Assembly (NCBI GenBank): GCA_018815325.1
Contig: JAHIYE010000021.1
Coordinates: forward strand, 414,772-478,771
Source of the DNA: Gammaproteobacteria bacterium
GTDB taxonomy: Bacteria > Pseudomonadota > Gammaproteobacteria > Burkholderiales > Burkholderiaceae_C
Direction of reading: 5' to 3'
DNA: 64,000 nucleotides
This document shows, one piece after another, positions 18,656 through 27,307 of the stretch; the first letter of the stretch is position 1; the number at the start of each line of letters is the position of its first letter. Position numbers and translations under genes: made by a program. The notes under the pieces are model-generated. The model saw only the letters and a list, made by a program, of their open reading frames with translations, did not search any database and was not told where the DNA came from.

Positions 18656-19018
18656 ATGAATAACTTGATCGATATTCAAAGCCAAATTGAAAAACTTCAG
18701 AAACAGGCTGCTGATATAAAAATCAAAGAGTTTCAGAAGACCGTGCAGGAAATTCGAGCCAAGATGCAGGCATTTGGTATCAGCCTAAAAGACTTGCAGG
18801 TTGGCAAGGCACCACGTGGGAACAAGGCCAAAGTCAAGGTAGGGGAATCAGCAAAGCGCATAGCTGCTGGCACCAAAAAGAAAAGTGGGACAACCGTGGC
18901 GGTCAAGTATCAAGGGCCTAATGGCGAATCCTGGAGTGGTCGTGGCCTGACGCCGCGCTGGCTTGCTTCGCTAGTGGTGCAAGGACGCACAAAAGAAGAG
19001 TTCGCAATCAAGAGCTAG
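18656..19018 (+). CDS. H-NS family DNA-binding protein
   Basis: A 120-residue nucleoid-associated protein. An N-terminal coiled coil (about residues 5-45) serves oligomerisation, a basic linker follows, and the C-terminal DNA-binding part reads VKYQGPNGESWSGRGLTPRW, the beta-proteobacterial H-NS signature. It sits inside the sugar operon between the phosphotransferase and the WbpM-type gene, after a 73-base AT-rich gap that may carry its own promoter. GAGGA stands six bases before the ATG. It could silence the AT-rich parts of this locus or act elsewhere; the location suggests it travels with the locus. Confidence 0.9.
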   Translation: MNNLIDIQSQIEKLQKQAADIKIKEFQKTVQEIRAKMQAFGISLKDLQVGKAPRGNKAKVKVGESAKRIAAGTKKKSGTTVAVKYQGPNGESWSGRGLTPRWLASLVVQGRTKEEFAIKS

Positions 19019-19037
19019 TTGGCGCGCTGGGAGCTAA

Positions 19038-20963
19038 ATGCAACATAGAGTCATTGCTTGGCCGCGATCGGTCAAGCGCGCGATCGTGGTCGCGCTGGAT
19101 GTGGTCATGGCATTGGCGGCTACTTGGGTAGCCTTTACCTTACGTCTGGATACATTGCACTCGCCTGTTGGTGCGCAATGGTGGGTGTACGTGTTGACAC
19201 CTGTGCTTGCTATTCCCGTATTCGTCAAGTTTGGCCTGTATCGCGCTATTTTCAGGTACACGGGGCAGGCTGCATTAGTTGCTACAACTCAGGCTGTATT
19301 GGTTTACGGAGCCCTATTGTTGGGCGTTCTGTTGTGGCGGCAATGGCCAGGCGTTCCGCGTAGTTTGGGCATTTTGCAGCCGTTGATATTCTTATTGATG
19401 GTGGGAGCCAGCCGTGCGATGGCTCGCTTCTGGCTGGCAAATGTGGGAAGCAAGACAAAAAATGCAAGTGGCCGTTTGCTGATTTTTGGGGCTGGCGATG
19501 CCGGAGTCCAAACGGCTACTGCCATCAGCAGCACAGGTCAGTATGTTCTGCAGGGGTTCATTGATGACGATCCGTCCAAGGTGGGGCGCAGCATTAATGG
19601 TGTGCCGGTATTCTCACCAGCTGATGTGCCCGATATGGTGGAAAAATATGGTGTAACCGATATTCTCCTGGCTCTGCCGAGCGCCTCTCGCGGTCGCCGC
19701 AACCGTATTATTCAAGACCTGCAATCTCTGCCGATTCATATACGCACGCTGCCAGGCCTCGCCGACTTGGCCAGTGGCCGTGTGACGGTAAAAGATTTCC
19801 GGGAGTTGGATGTCGAGGATCTACTGGGTCGAGACCCGGTGCCCCCTGACCCCGAACTGCTAACCCGTGATTTGACCGGTCAAGTCGTGATGGTGACCGG
19901 TGCAGGCGGCAGCATTGGCGGGGAGCTGTGCAGGCAGATTGTGGAGCAGCGGCCTCGCCAACTGATCTTGCTGGACCACAACGAGTTTGGTCTGTATTCG
20001 ATTCATTGTGAACTCCAGGGGCTGTGTAACTCACAAGACCTGGCGGTAGAGTTGCTCCCGCTGTTGGGGCGTGTGACCTACTATCCACGCATGACGGCGA
20101 TTTGCCAGATGTACAGGCCATCCATTGTTTACCATGCGGCGGCTTACAAGCATGTGCCTATGGTCGAGAGCAATGCTGGCGAGGGTATAGCCAACAATGT
20201 TTTTGGCACCCTCAACATGGCCCGCGCTGCCATGGAGAATAGGGTCGGCCGTTTTGTGCTGATTTCAACCGATAAAGCCGTGCGACCCACCAATGTCATG
20301 GGGGCAAGCAAGCGTATGGCCGAGATGGTGTTGCAGGCTATGGCCGCCGAGGCTGTGCTGCAATTCTCCGGTGACCTTGTAGAGAAGCCGGGCATGGTGA
20401 AGAATCAAACCTGCTTCACCATGGTGCGCTTCGGTAATGTGCTGGATTCAAGCGGCAGCGTGGTGCCCTTGTTTCGCAAGCAACTCGCCGATGGCGGCCC
20501 GCTGACGGTCACGCATGCAGAGGTCACCCGCTATTTCATGACCATTCCGGAGGCGGCGCAACTGGTGTTGCAGGCAGGTGCCATGGCCAGTGGTGGTGAT
20601 GTATTTGTGCTGGACATGGGCGAGCCGGTCAAGATACTGGACTTGGCTCGACGCATGGTGCAACTCTCGGGCCTATCGGTACGGGATGAAGATCATCCGG
20701 ATGGCGATATCTCCATTGACATCGTTGGTCTGAGGCCAGGGGAGAAGCTCTATGAGGAGTTGCTGATTGGTGAGAATCCTCAGCCTACCAGCCATCCGCG
20801 CATCATGAAGGCACACGAGCAATACTTGGCCTGGTCAGAGTTGTCTGCAGAATTGACCAAGCTGGGATCAGTGGCACAGCAAAATGATCTGGCTGCTATC
20901 AAGGACTTTCTGAGGCAACATGTACAAGGTTACCAAGCCAAAGAGGCGGCTCCCATGTCCTGA
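19038..20963 (+). CDS. wbpM: Membrane-bound nucleotide-sugar 4,6-dehydratase, WbpM/FlaA1-like
   Basis: A 641-residue protein with four N-terminal membrane helices (about residues 10-125), a first Rossmann domain (FGAGDAGVQ near 155) and a second, catalytic SDR domain (TGAGGSIGGELC near 292; STDKAVRPTNVMGASK with Met in place of Tyr). This is the arrangement of WbpM, which turns UDP-GlcNAc into UDP-4-keto-6-deoxy-GlcNAc for QuiNAc and related sugars. It ends the polysaccharide locus, as wbpM does in Pseudomonas O-antigen clusters. It starts 19 bases after the H-NS gene. Confidence 0.92.
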   Translation: MQHRVIAWPRSVKRAIVVALDVVMALAATWVAFTLRLDTLHSPVGAQWWVYVLTPVLAIPVFVKFGLYRAIFRYTGQAALVATTQAVLVYGALLLGVLLWRQWPGVPRSLGILQPLIFLLMVGASRAMARFWLANVGSKTKNASGRLLIFGAGDAGVQTATAISSTGQYVLQGFIDDDPSKVGRSINGVPVFSPADVPDMVEKYGVTDILLALPSASRGRRNRIIQDLQSLPIHIRTLPGLADLASGRVTVKDFRELDVEDLLGRDPVPPDPELLTRDLTGQVVMVTGAGGSIGGELCRQIVEQRPRQLILLDHNEFGLYSIHCELQGLCNSQDLAVELLPLLGRVTYYPRMTAICQMYRPSIVYHAAAYKHVPMVESNAGEGIANNVFGTLNMARAAMENRVGRFVLISTDKAVRPTNVMGASKRMAEMVLQAMAAEAVLQFSGDLVEKPGMVKNQTCFTMVRFGNVLDSSGSVVPLFRKQLADGGPLTVTHAEVTRYFMTIPEAAQLVLQAGAMASGGDVFVLDMGEPVKILDLARRMVQLSGLSVRDEDHPDGDISIDIVGLRPGEKLYEELLIGENPQPTSHPRIMKAHEQYLAWSELSAELTKLGSVAQQNDLAAIKDFLRQHVQGYQAKEAAPMS

Positions 20964-21029
20964 CTCATGGGGCCGTGACGCTATGCGGCACAATTTGCCC
21001 ATTGTCATTTCTCTGAACACCCGATTGCC

Positions 21030-21920
21030 ATGACTGATCTCAACCACATCATCCCTCGCGACAAGGCCGAAATCCTGGCACAGGCTTTGCCCTATATCCG
21101 CAAGTTTCACGGCAAGACCATCGTCATCAAGTACGGTGGCAATGCCATGACCGATCCTGCTTTGCAGGCCGATTTTGCCGAGGATGTGGTGCTGCTCAAA
21201 CTGGTCGGCATGAACCCGGTCGTGGTGCACGGTGGTGGGCCGCAGATCGAGACAGCGCTGAACCGCCTCGGCAAAAAGGGTGAGTTCATTCAGGGCATGC
21301 GCGTGACCGACGCAGAAACGATGGAAGTGGTTGAGTGGGTACTGGCTGGTGAAGTGCAGCAGGACATTGTGGGCCTGATCAATCAGGCCGGTGGCAAGGC
21401 CGTGGGGCTGACCGGCCGTGACGGGGGACTGATACGGGCCAAGAAGCTCAAGATGGTGGATAACAACGACCCCAGCAAGGAATATGACGTTGGTCAGGTG
21501 GGAGACATTGAGTCGATCGACCCGAGCGTGGTCAAGGCCTTGCAGGATGACGCCTTTATTCCCGTGATCAGCCCGATCGGTTTTGGCGAGCACAACGAGA
21601 GCTACAACATCAATGCGGATGTGGTTGCTGGCAAGCTCGCCACAGTGCTCAAGGCTGAAAAACTGATGCTTTTGACCAACACTCCGGGTGTTTTGGACAA
21701 ATCAGGCAAATTGCTGATCGACCTGACCGCCCGCGAGATTGACGCGCTGTTTGCCGATGGCACGATCTCGGGCGGCATGCTGCCCAAGATTGCCGGTGCG
21801 CTGGAGGCGGCCAAAAGCGGGGTGAATTCGGTGCACATCATCGATGGCCGCGTGCCACATGCCATGCTGCTGGAGATCCTGACCGAGCAGGCCTACGGCA
21901 CCATGATCCGATCACATTGA
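21030..21920 (+). CDS. argB: Acetylglutamate kinase
   Basis: A 296-residue amino-acid kinase that phosphorylates N-acetylglutamate, the second step of arginine synthesis. Signatures are VIKYGGNAM near the start (phosphate-binding Lys and Gly-Gly), VHGGGPQI (substrate binding) and GGMLPKI in the ATP-binding part. The length fits the family. It is a housekeeping gene that marks the right border of the polysaccharide locus. No clear promoter was seen in the 66-base gap before it. Confidence 0.97.
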   Translation: MTDLNHIIPRDKAEILAQALPYIRKFHGKTIVIKYGGNAMTDPALQADFAEDVVLLKLVGMNPVVVHGGGPQIETALNRLGKKGEFIQGMRVTDAETMEVVEWVLAGEVQQDIVGLINQAGGKAVGLTGRDGGLIRAKKLKMVDNNDPSKEYDVGQVGDIESIDPSVVKALQDDAFIPVISPIGFGEHNESYNINADVVAGKLATVLKAEKLMLLTNTPGVLDKSGKLLIDLTAREIDALFADGTISGGMLPKIAGALEAAKSGVNSVHIIDGRVPHAMLLEILTEQAYGTMIRSH

Positions 21921-21973
21921 GGAAAAACCCTTGGTCCTGCTGTGCGAGAATCAATTAACACCAGTTGAGCACC

Positions 21974-22636
21974 ATGTCCGACGCCGTACTTCCCATTTCT
22001 CCCATGCCTCCGGGCACTGAACAGCCAGCTCCCACGCGTAAGCGCCCCAAGCCGGGGGAGCGTCGCGTGCAGATTCTGCAAGCGCTGGCCTCCATGCTGG
22101 AGCAGCCTGGGGCCGAGCGCATCACCACCGCGGCCCTGGCTGCCAGGCTGGACGTGAGCGAAGCGGCGCTGTACCGCCATTTCGCCAGCAAGGCGCAGAT
22201 GTTCGAGGGCCTGATTGAATTCATCGAACAGACCGTGTTTTCGCTGGTCAACCAGATCGCCGAGCGCGAGGGCTCGCCCGTCGATGCCCAGGCCGGTCTG
22301 CGCCAAGCCGGCAAGGTGATCACGATGCTGGTCCAGTTTGCCGAGAAGAATCCTGGCATGACGCGTGTGATGGTGGGGGATGCACTGGTATTTGAGAATG
22401 ATCGCCTGCAGCAGCGGATGAACCAGTTCTTCGACAAGATCGAGTCCACGCTCAAACAGTGCTTGCGTGACGGTGCCCAGGTCAATGGTTCGGCCACGCC
22501 GACTGTGGATGCGCAGGTCGGCGCATCCGTGCTGACGGCTTTTGTGGTCGGGCGACTCCAGCGCTTTGCACGTTCAGGCTTCAAGCGCCTGCCTTCCGAG
22601 CATCTGGAAGCCAGCCTGCAGGTCTTGCTGCGCTGA
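21974..22636 (+). CDS. slmA: Nucleoid occlusion factor SlmA-like TetR-family regulator
   Basis: A 220-residue TetR-fold protein. After a Pro-rich N-terminus the helix-turn-helix reads ITTAALAARLDVSEAALYRHF, close to SlmA, which binds DNA sites and blocks FtsZ assembly over the nucleoid. In Burkholderiales this gene often follows argB, and that order is kept here. ATG 21974 is preferred; a TTG at 21965 is in frame. The ribosome site is weak. Confidence 0.88.
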   Translation: MSDAVLPISPMPPGTEQPAPTRKRPKPGERRVQILQALASMLEQPGAERITTAALAARLDVSEAALYRHFASKAQMFEGLIEFIEQTVFSLVNQIAEREGSPVDAQAGLRQAGKVITMLVQFAEKNPGMTRVMVGDALVFENDRLQQRMNQFFDKIESTLKQCLRDGAQVNGSATPTVDAQVGASVLTAFVVGRLQRFARSGFKRLPSEHLEASLQVLLR

Positions 22637-22645
22637 CAGGGACGT

Positions 22646-22667
22646 CGCGGGCGGCTGGGCCGCCGCG
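22646..22667. terminator. GC-rich hairpin between convergent genes
   Basis: A nine-pair GC stem with one bulged G and a three-base loop lies ten bases after slmA and 22 bases before the end of the convergent dehydrogenase gene. It is followed by TTAATT but has no long T run. It could terminate slmA transcripts, or both directions weakly. Confidence 0.45.
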
Positions 22668-22689
22668 TTAATTGCAGAGACCAGGGGCG

Positions 22690-23763
22690 CTACAAGCTAA
22701 CGCCCACCTTGCGTCCCGCTGCCACGATCTCCTGCCAGGTCGCCTCGTCCAGCTCAAAGCCCTCCCGTTCACGCAGCTTGCGCGCAGCCCGCTCCGGATC
22801 ACCTGCCAGTTGCATGTGTTCCGTGCCTGCCGCATCCGGGCTTTGGCGGACCCAGTCGACAAAAGCCATGGCTTCATGTTCGAACGCATTTTGCGTACCC
22901 AGCCTGGCCGGGTCGATCAGGATGCTCAACATGCCATTGAAGACCGAGCGTGTCGTGCTGGCGGGCTGGTGCCAGGTGCCGCCCCCGGTCAGGGCACCGC
23001 CGAGCAATTCACAGGCGACCGCCAGTCCCGATCCCTTGTGTTCGCCAAAGGGCAGCAGGGCGCCGAAGAGGCCTGCGCCTTCTCCTGACTTCTGTGGCAC
23101 CACCACTACGCCAGGGTCCGTCGTGGGATGTCCCTGGGGATCTATGAGGTAGCCGGGCGGTACCTGCCTCCCCTCGTTGTGAGCCACGCGCATCTTGCCC
23201 TGCGCCACGCGGCTGGTGGCAAAGTCCAGCAGAAAGGGGGGCTGCCCCTTGATGGGGACGCCAATACAGCAGGGGTTGGTGCCAAAGCGTCCATCACCTC
23301 CACCCCAGGGGGCCACCACGGGGCGAGACAGTACGTTGACGAAATGGATGGAGACCAGGCCCTGTGCGACTGCCATCTCGGCAAAGTGGCCGATACGCCC
23401 CAAATGGTGGGCCCGACCCAGCGCCAGAATGCAGCTGCCCAGAGACTTTGCGCGTTCAATGCCGAGTGCCATGGTCTGCTCACCCACCACCTGACCAAAG
23501 CCCTGCTGGCCGTCCAGCGCGATCAGCGCGCCGCCGTCCAGTGTGACCTTGACGGCGGTATTGGGCTTGAGGCCGCCCTCCAGAATCGCATCGATGTAGC
23601 GCGGCAACATACCCACGCCATGCGAGTCGTGGCCGCTGAGGTTGGCCATGACCAGATTGGAAGCGACCGTGTCGGCTTCCTGGGGTGTGCTGCCGGCCGC
23701 TATGAAAATACTAGCGGCCTGCGCCTGAATATAAGGGGCTTTGATGATTTTTGATGTGGACAT
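22690..23763 (-). CDS. Ldh2-family malate/L-lactate (2-hydroxyacid) dehydrogenase
   Basis: A 357-residue NAD(P)-dependent oxidoreductase of the YlbC/YbiC/ComC fold, unrelated to classical lactate dehydrogenases. The signature GHDSHGVGMLPRYI (about residues 43-56) carries the catalytic His. Substrates in the family include L-lactate, malate, ureidoglycolate and sugar acids. It is last in a minus-strand unit after a TRAP transporter and a UxaA-family dehydratase; if that unit makes L-lactate from a deoxy-sugar acid, this enzyme could oxidise it to pyruvate (inference). Residues 15-23 are encoded by a palindromic repeat at 23695-23719. Confidence 0.88.
   Translation of the reverse strand: MSTSKIIKAPYIQAQAASIFIAAGSTPQEADTVASNLVMANLSGHDSHGVGMLPRYIDAILEGGLKPNTAVKVTLDGGALIALDGQQGFGQVVGEQTMALGIERAKSLGSCILALGRAHHLGRIGHFAEMAVAQGLVSIHFVNVLSRPVVAPWGGGDGRFGTNPCCIGVPIKGQPPFLLDFATSRVAQGKMRVAHNEGRQVPPGYLIDPQGHPTTDPGVVVVPQKSGEGAGLFGALLPFGEHKGSGLAVACELLGGALTGGGTWHQPASTTRSVFNGMLSILIDPARLGTQNAFEHEAMAFVDWVRQSPDAAGTEHMQLAGDPERAARKLREREGFELDEATWQEIVAAGRKVGVSL
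23695..23719. repeat. Perfect inverted repeat inside the dehydrogenase coding region
   Basis: GGCCGCTA and TAGCGGCC flank nine A/T-rich bases. On the minus strand it reads like the elements at 28235-28280 and 41646-41697: a GCGCA block, then GCTA, a short spacer with TT, and TAGC. Here it is translated as part of the dehydrogenase N-terminus. Confidence 0.6.
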
Positions 23764-23780
23764 GGTGTTGATGGTCGACC

Positions 23781-25307
23781 TTACATGACGGCCCCGACCT
23801 GCCAGGGCACAAACTCATTCTGGCCGTAGCCATGTTGTTCGCTCTTGCTGGCTTGACCCGAGGCGGTGGCGATGACAAGTTCGAAAATGCGCTGCCCCAT
23901 CTCGTCGATGGATGCGTTGCCGTCGATGATCTCGCCGCAGTTGATGTCCATGTCGTCCTCCTGCTTGCGCCAGAGCGCCGTGTTGGTGGACAGCTTGAGC
24001 GAGGGCGAGGGCGCGCAGCCGTAAGCCGAGCCGCGCCCGGTGGTGAAGCAGATCAGGTTGGCGCCGCCCGCTACCTGACCCGTGGCGCTGACCGGGTCAT
24101 AGCCCGGGGTGTCCATGTAGACAAAGCCGTTGGACGTGACGGGCTCGGCATACTCGTAGACGGCATTCAGGTTGCTCGTGCCGCCCTTGGCCACCGCACC
24201 CAGGGATTTTTCCAGAATGGTGCTCAATCCACCGGCCTTGTTGCCGGGCGAGGGGTTGTTGTTCATCTCGCCTTCGTTGATGGCGGTGTAATGCTCCCAC
24301 CACTTGATGCGGCTGATGAGTTTTTCACCCACCTCGCGTTTGACGGCCCGGCGCGTGAGCAGATGTTCGGCACCATAGATCTCGGGGGTCTCGCTGAGGA
24401 TGGCTGTGCCGCCATGTGCCACCAGCAGGTCCACCGCAGAGCCAAGGGCTGGGTTGGCGCTGATGCCCGAATAGCCGTCGGAGCCACCGCATTGCAGGCC
24501 GATCGTGATGTGCGCCACGCTGCAGGGTTCGCGCTTCACGGCATTGGCCTTGGGCAGCATTTCATTGACGAGCGCAATGCCTTTTTCCACGGTTTTGCGC
24601 GTGCCGCCCGTGTCCTGGATGCTGAATACGCGCAGGCTTTCGCCCTCGCGCAGGCTGCTGTGGGCCAGCCAAGCATTGATCTGGTTGGCTTCGCAGCCCA
24701 GGCCCACGACGAGCACGCCCGCGAAGTTGGCATGGGTGGCATAGCCGGCCAGTGTGCGCTCGAGGATCTGCATGCCTAGGCCTTCGGTATCCATGCCGCA
24801 GCCTGTGCCGTGCGTGAGTGCCACCACACCGTCGACGTTGGGGAATGCCGCGAGCGCAGCCGGGTTGGCCTGGCGCGAGAAGTGATCGGCGATTGCGCGT
24901 GCTGCTGTGGCCGAACAGTTCACGCTGGAGAGGATGCCGATGTAGTTGCGCGTGGCCACGCGGCCATCCGCGCGCCGGATGCCCATGAAGGTGGCTTCAC
25001 GACGGGCAGGTGCTGGCCTGACGTCAGCCCCGAAGGCATAGTCGCGCTCGAAGTCGCCCTTGTTGGGGCCCATGTCCAGGTTGTGCGTGTGCACATGCTC
25101 TCCCGGGGCAATGGCTTTCGAGGCAAAGCCGATGACCTGGTTGTAGCGCCGCACGGGCTCGCCTGCCGTCATGGCACGCACGGCCATCTTGTGGCCCGGC
25201 GGAATCAGGCCCTTGACCGCAATGCCTTCGGCAGAGGTGCCACTGACAAGTTGCGTGCGGGCGATGAGTACGTCATCGTTGGGATGGAGTCGAATAAAGG
25301 GTGTCAT
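23781..25307 (-). CDS. UxaA/GarD-family sugar-acid dehydratase
   Basis: A 508-residue enzyme of the altronate/galactarate dehydratase family. An N-terminal SAF domain (about residues 10-95, with GEHVHTHN) precedes the main domain with VDGVVALTHGTGCGM and VVGLGCEANQ, the Cys- and His-bearing metal-site blocks. The family removes water from a sugar acid to give a 2-keto-3-deoxy acid. The substrate is not fixed by sequence. Neighbouring SDR and FAH-family genes fit a deoxy-sugar acid such as L-fuconate better than altronate. The 17-base gap to the dehydrogenase gene and 3-base gap from dctM indicate one operon. Confidence 0.9.
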   Translation of the reverse strand: MTPFIRLHPNDDVLIARTQLVSGTSAEGIAVKGLIPPGHKMAVRAMTAGEPVRRYNQVIGFASKAIAPGEHVHTHNLDMGPNKGDFERDYAFGADVRPAPARREATFMGIRRADGRVATRNYIGILSSVNCSATAARAIADHFSRQANPAALAAFPNVDGVVALTHGTGCGMDTEGLGMQILERTLAGYATHANFAGVLVVGLGCEANQINAWLAHSSLREGESLRVFSIQDTGGTRKTVEKGIALVNEMLPKANAVKREPCSVAHITIGLQCGGSDGYSGISANPALGSAVDLLVAHGGTAILSETPEIYGAEHLLTRRAVKREVGEKLISRIKWWEHYTAINEGEMNNNPSPGNKAGGLSTILEKSLGAVAKGGTSNLNAVYEYAEPVTSNGFVYMDTPGYDPVSATGQVAGGANLICFTTGRGSAYGCAPSPSLKLSTNTALWRKQEDDMDINCGEIIDGNASIDEMGQRIFELVIATASGQASKSEQHGYGQNEFVPWQVGAVM

Positions 25308-25310
25308 GGT

Positions 25311-26705
25311 TCAAAAAAACTGCCTGGGAAGCCAGAGTACAAGATTGGGGAAATAGGTGATGATGGCCAGGCTGCCCAGCAAAGGCACGAGCCAGGGCAG
25401 GATCGCAATGGTCGTTCTTTCGACCGAGAGTTTGGCCACGCGAGCGAGCACGAACAGCACCATGCCCATGGGCGGATGCAGCAGGCCGATCATGAGGTTC
25501 AGCACCATCACCAGACCGAAGTGAACAAGGTCGATGCCGAGCTTCTGGCAGATCGGCACCAGGATGGGCACCAGGATCGTGATGGCCGCCGTCGGCTCAA
25601 GAAAACAACCCACGAACAGCATCAGCAGATTGGCCAGCAGCAGAAACACCCACGGGCTGTTGGTAAAGCCCAGCACCCATTCACTGATGGCTGCGGTCAC
25701 CCCGGTGGCCGTCAGCATCCAGCCAAAAATGCTCGCGGCGGCCACGATGAAAAGTACGGTCGAGGTGGTCTCTACCGTGTCCAGGCTTACCTTCACGAAC
25801 ATCTTGAAGTTCAGTGTCTTGTACCAGCCGAAGCCCAGCACCAGGGCCCAGATGCAGGCCGCAATCGCACCCTCGGTGGGCGTGAAGATGCCGGTGGTCA
25901 TGCCGCCGATCAGCAGTACCGGGGTCATGATGGGCAGCACAGCCTGGAACTTGAAAAACCTGTCCGCCACAAACAGCGCGATCAGGCCGACCAACACCGT
26001 GGCTTGGGCAGGCATGCCGGCCAGCGTGATCAGCACCCACAACACGAGCGGCCAGCCGACCACGACCCCTGTCTCTGCCAGCGCCTTGATCACGCGTGGC
26101 CATTCAAACCTGGTGTCGGCACCCCAGCCATTCTTGTGGGCAAAGTAGGCCACCGTCAGCATCATCAGCAAGGCCAGCATGAGACCAGGCAGGATGCCCG
26201 CAAGAAACAGCGCACCCACACTGACATTGGCCATCATGCCGTAGATCACAAACGGCAGGCTCGGTGGAATGATCGGCCCGAGCGTCGCGGAGGCTGCCGT
26301 CACACCGACCGCAAACTCCTTGCTGTAACCATGGTCTGTCATGGCCTTGATCTCGATCGTGCCCAGACCTGCCGCATCGGCGATGGCGGTGCCGCTCATG
26401 CCGGCGAACACGACCGAGCCGACCACATTCACGTGGCCCAGACCGCCCTTGAGCCAGCCCACCAGCGCGAGTGCATAGTTGTAAATGCGGTTGGTGATGC
26501 CCGCGTTGTTCATGAGGTTGCCGGCCAGGATGAAGAAGGGTACGGCCAGCAGGGGGAAGCTGTCGATGCCGCTGATCATGCGGTGGATGACCACAAAGGG
26601 GGGCAGGTTGCCCGTCCACCAGATATAAACCAGGGCGGACCCGGCCATCGCAATGGCCACCGGAATGCCGCCACTCATGAGCAGCAGGAAAATGATTTTG
26701 AGCAT
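25311..26705 (-). CDS. dctM: TRAP transporter large permease subunit (DctM)
   Basis: A 464-residue membrane protein with about 12-13 predicted helices, the large subunit of a tripartite ATP-independent periplasmic transporter. Family landmarks include the motif GxSGTAIAD seen as GMSGTAIADAAGLG. It drives sodium- or proton-coupled import of an organic or sugar acid delivered by DctP. It follows dctQ by 26 bases and is followed by the dehydratase gene, so the imported acid is probably that enzyme's substrate. Confidence 0.95.
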   Translation of the reverse strand: MLKIIFLLLMSGGIPVAIAMAGSALVYIWWTGNLPPFVVIHRMISGIDSFPLLAVPFFILAGNLMNNAGITNRIYNYALALVGWLKGGLGHVNVVGSVVFAGMSGTAIADAAGLGTIEIKAMTDHGYSKEFAVGVTAASATLGPIIPPSLPFVIYGMMANVSVGALFLAGILPGLMLALLMMLTVAYFAHKNGWGADTRFEWPRVIKALAETGVVVGWPLVLWVLITLAGMPAQATVLVGLIALFVADRFFKFQAVLPIMTPVLLIGGMTTGIFTPTEGAIAACIWALVLGFGWYKTLNFKMFVKVSLDTVETTSTVLFIVAAASIFGWMLTATGVTAAISEWVLGFTNSPWVFLLLANLLMLFVGCFLEPTAAITILVPILVPICQKLGIDLVHFGLVMVLNLMIGLLHPPMGMVLFVLARVAKLSVERTTIAILPWLVPLLGSLAIITYFPNLVLWLPRQFF

Positions 26706-26731
26706 GGTGTTCTTGTCTGTGGGCGGGCCGT

Positions 26732-27301
26732 CTAGCGCTCGTCCATCGTGGTTTCGGGGCGCTCCAGCACGCTATAGCCGCGGCGCAGATGAATCAGTGC
26801 CACCTGAACTGATCGCCAGGTCATGGCAGCAAAGCCCACCAGGCAGACGGCATAGACCACGTTCATCGGCATGTCGATCAGGGTCATGCGCGAGTTGCTG
26901 CCGAGCTTGTTCATCATCATCACGGTGAGCACCACCGTGGAGCCAAAGAACAGGATGCGGCAGGCATCCACAGCGGTTGCCATCATGCGTGCGAGACCGG
27001 CGGGCATGAAGCGGTAGAAGAAATCCACCTGAATGTGGTTGTTCTTCGTCACGCCGATCGATGCGCCGATAAAGACGGTGCCGATCAGCAGGTAGCGCCC
27101 GATCTCCTCCGTCCAGGCCGCTGAATCATTGAGCACATAACGCGTGAAGAACTGGTAGAACACGGTGGCGCCGAGCATCCAGAAGATGCCCAGTGCCACC
27201 CATCCCTCCAGCGTGGTGTGGGACAGATCGATGGCTTCATCCTGGGCATGGAATTCGCCATCGTCCCCCATCACTTTCGGCAAGGAGTCAATGTCTTGCA
27301 T
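26732..27301 (-). CDS. dctQ: TRAP transporter small permease subunit (DctQ)
   Basis: A 189-residue protein with four predicted membrane helices from about residue 30 onward, typical of DctQ subunits that pair with DctM. A hydrophilic N-terminus of about 30 residues is cytoplasmic. It starts six bases after dctP. The order dctP-dctQ-dctM is standard. Confidence 0.93.
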   Translation of the reverse strand: MQDIDSLPKVMGDDGEFHAQDEAIDLSHTTLEGWVALGIFWMLGATVFYQFFTRYVLNDSAAWTEEIGRYLLIGTVFIGASIGVTKNNHIQVDFFYRFMPAGLARMMATAVDACRILFFGSTVVLTVMMMNKLGSNSRMTLIDMPMNVVYAVCLVGFAAMTWRSVQVALIHLRRGYSVLERPETTMDER

Positions 27302-27307
27302 GGCCGA

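Noticed and set aside
24810..26735. 641-codon plus-strand open frame rich in His, Gln, Gly and Asp
   Set aside because: It lies opposite the dehydratase and dctM genes, has no domain pattern, and its composition is that of a GC-rich antisense frame.
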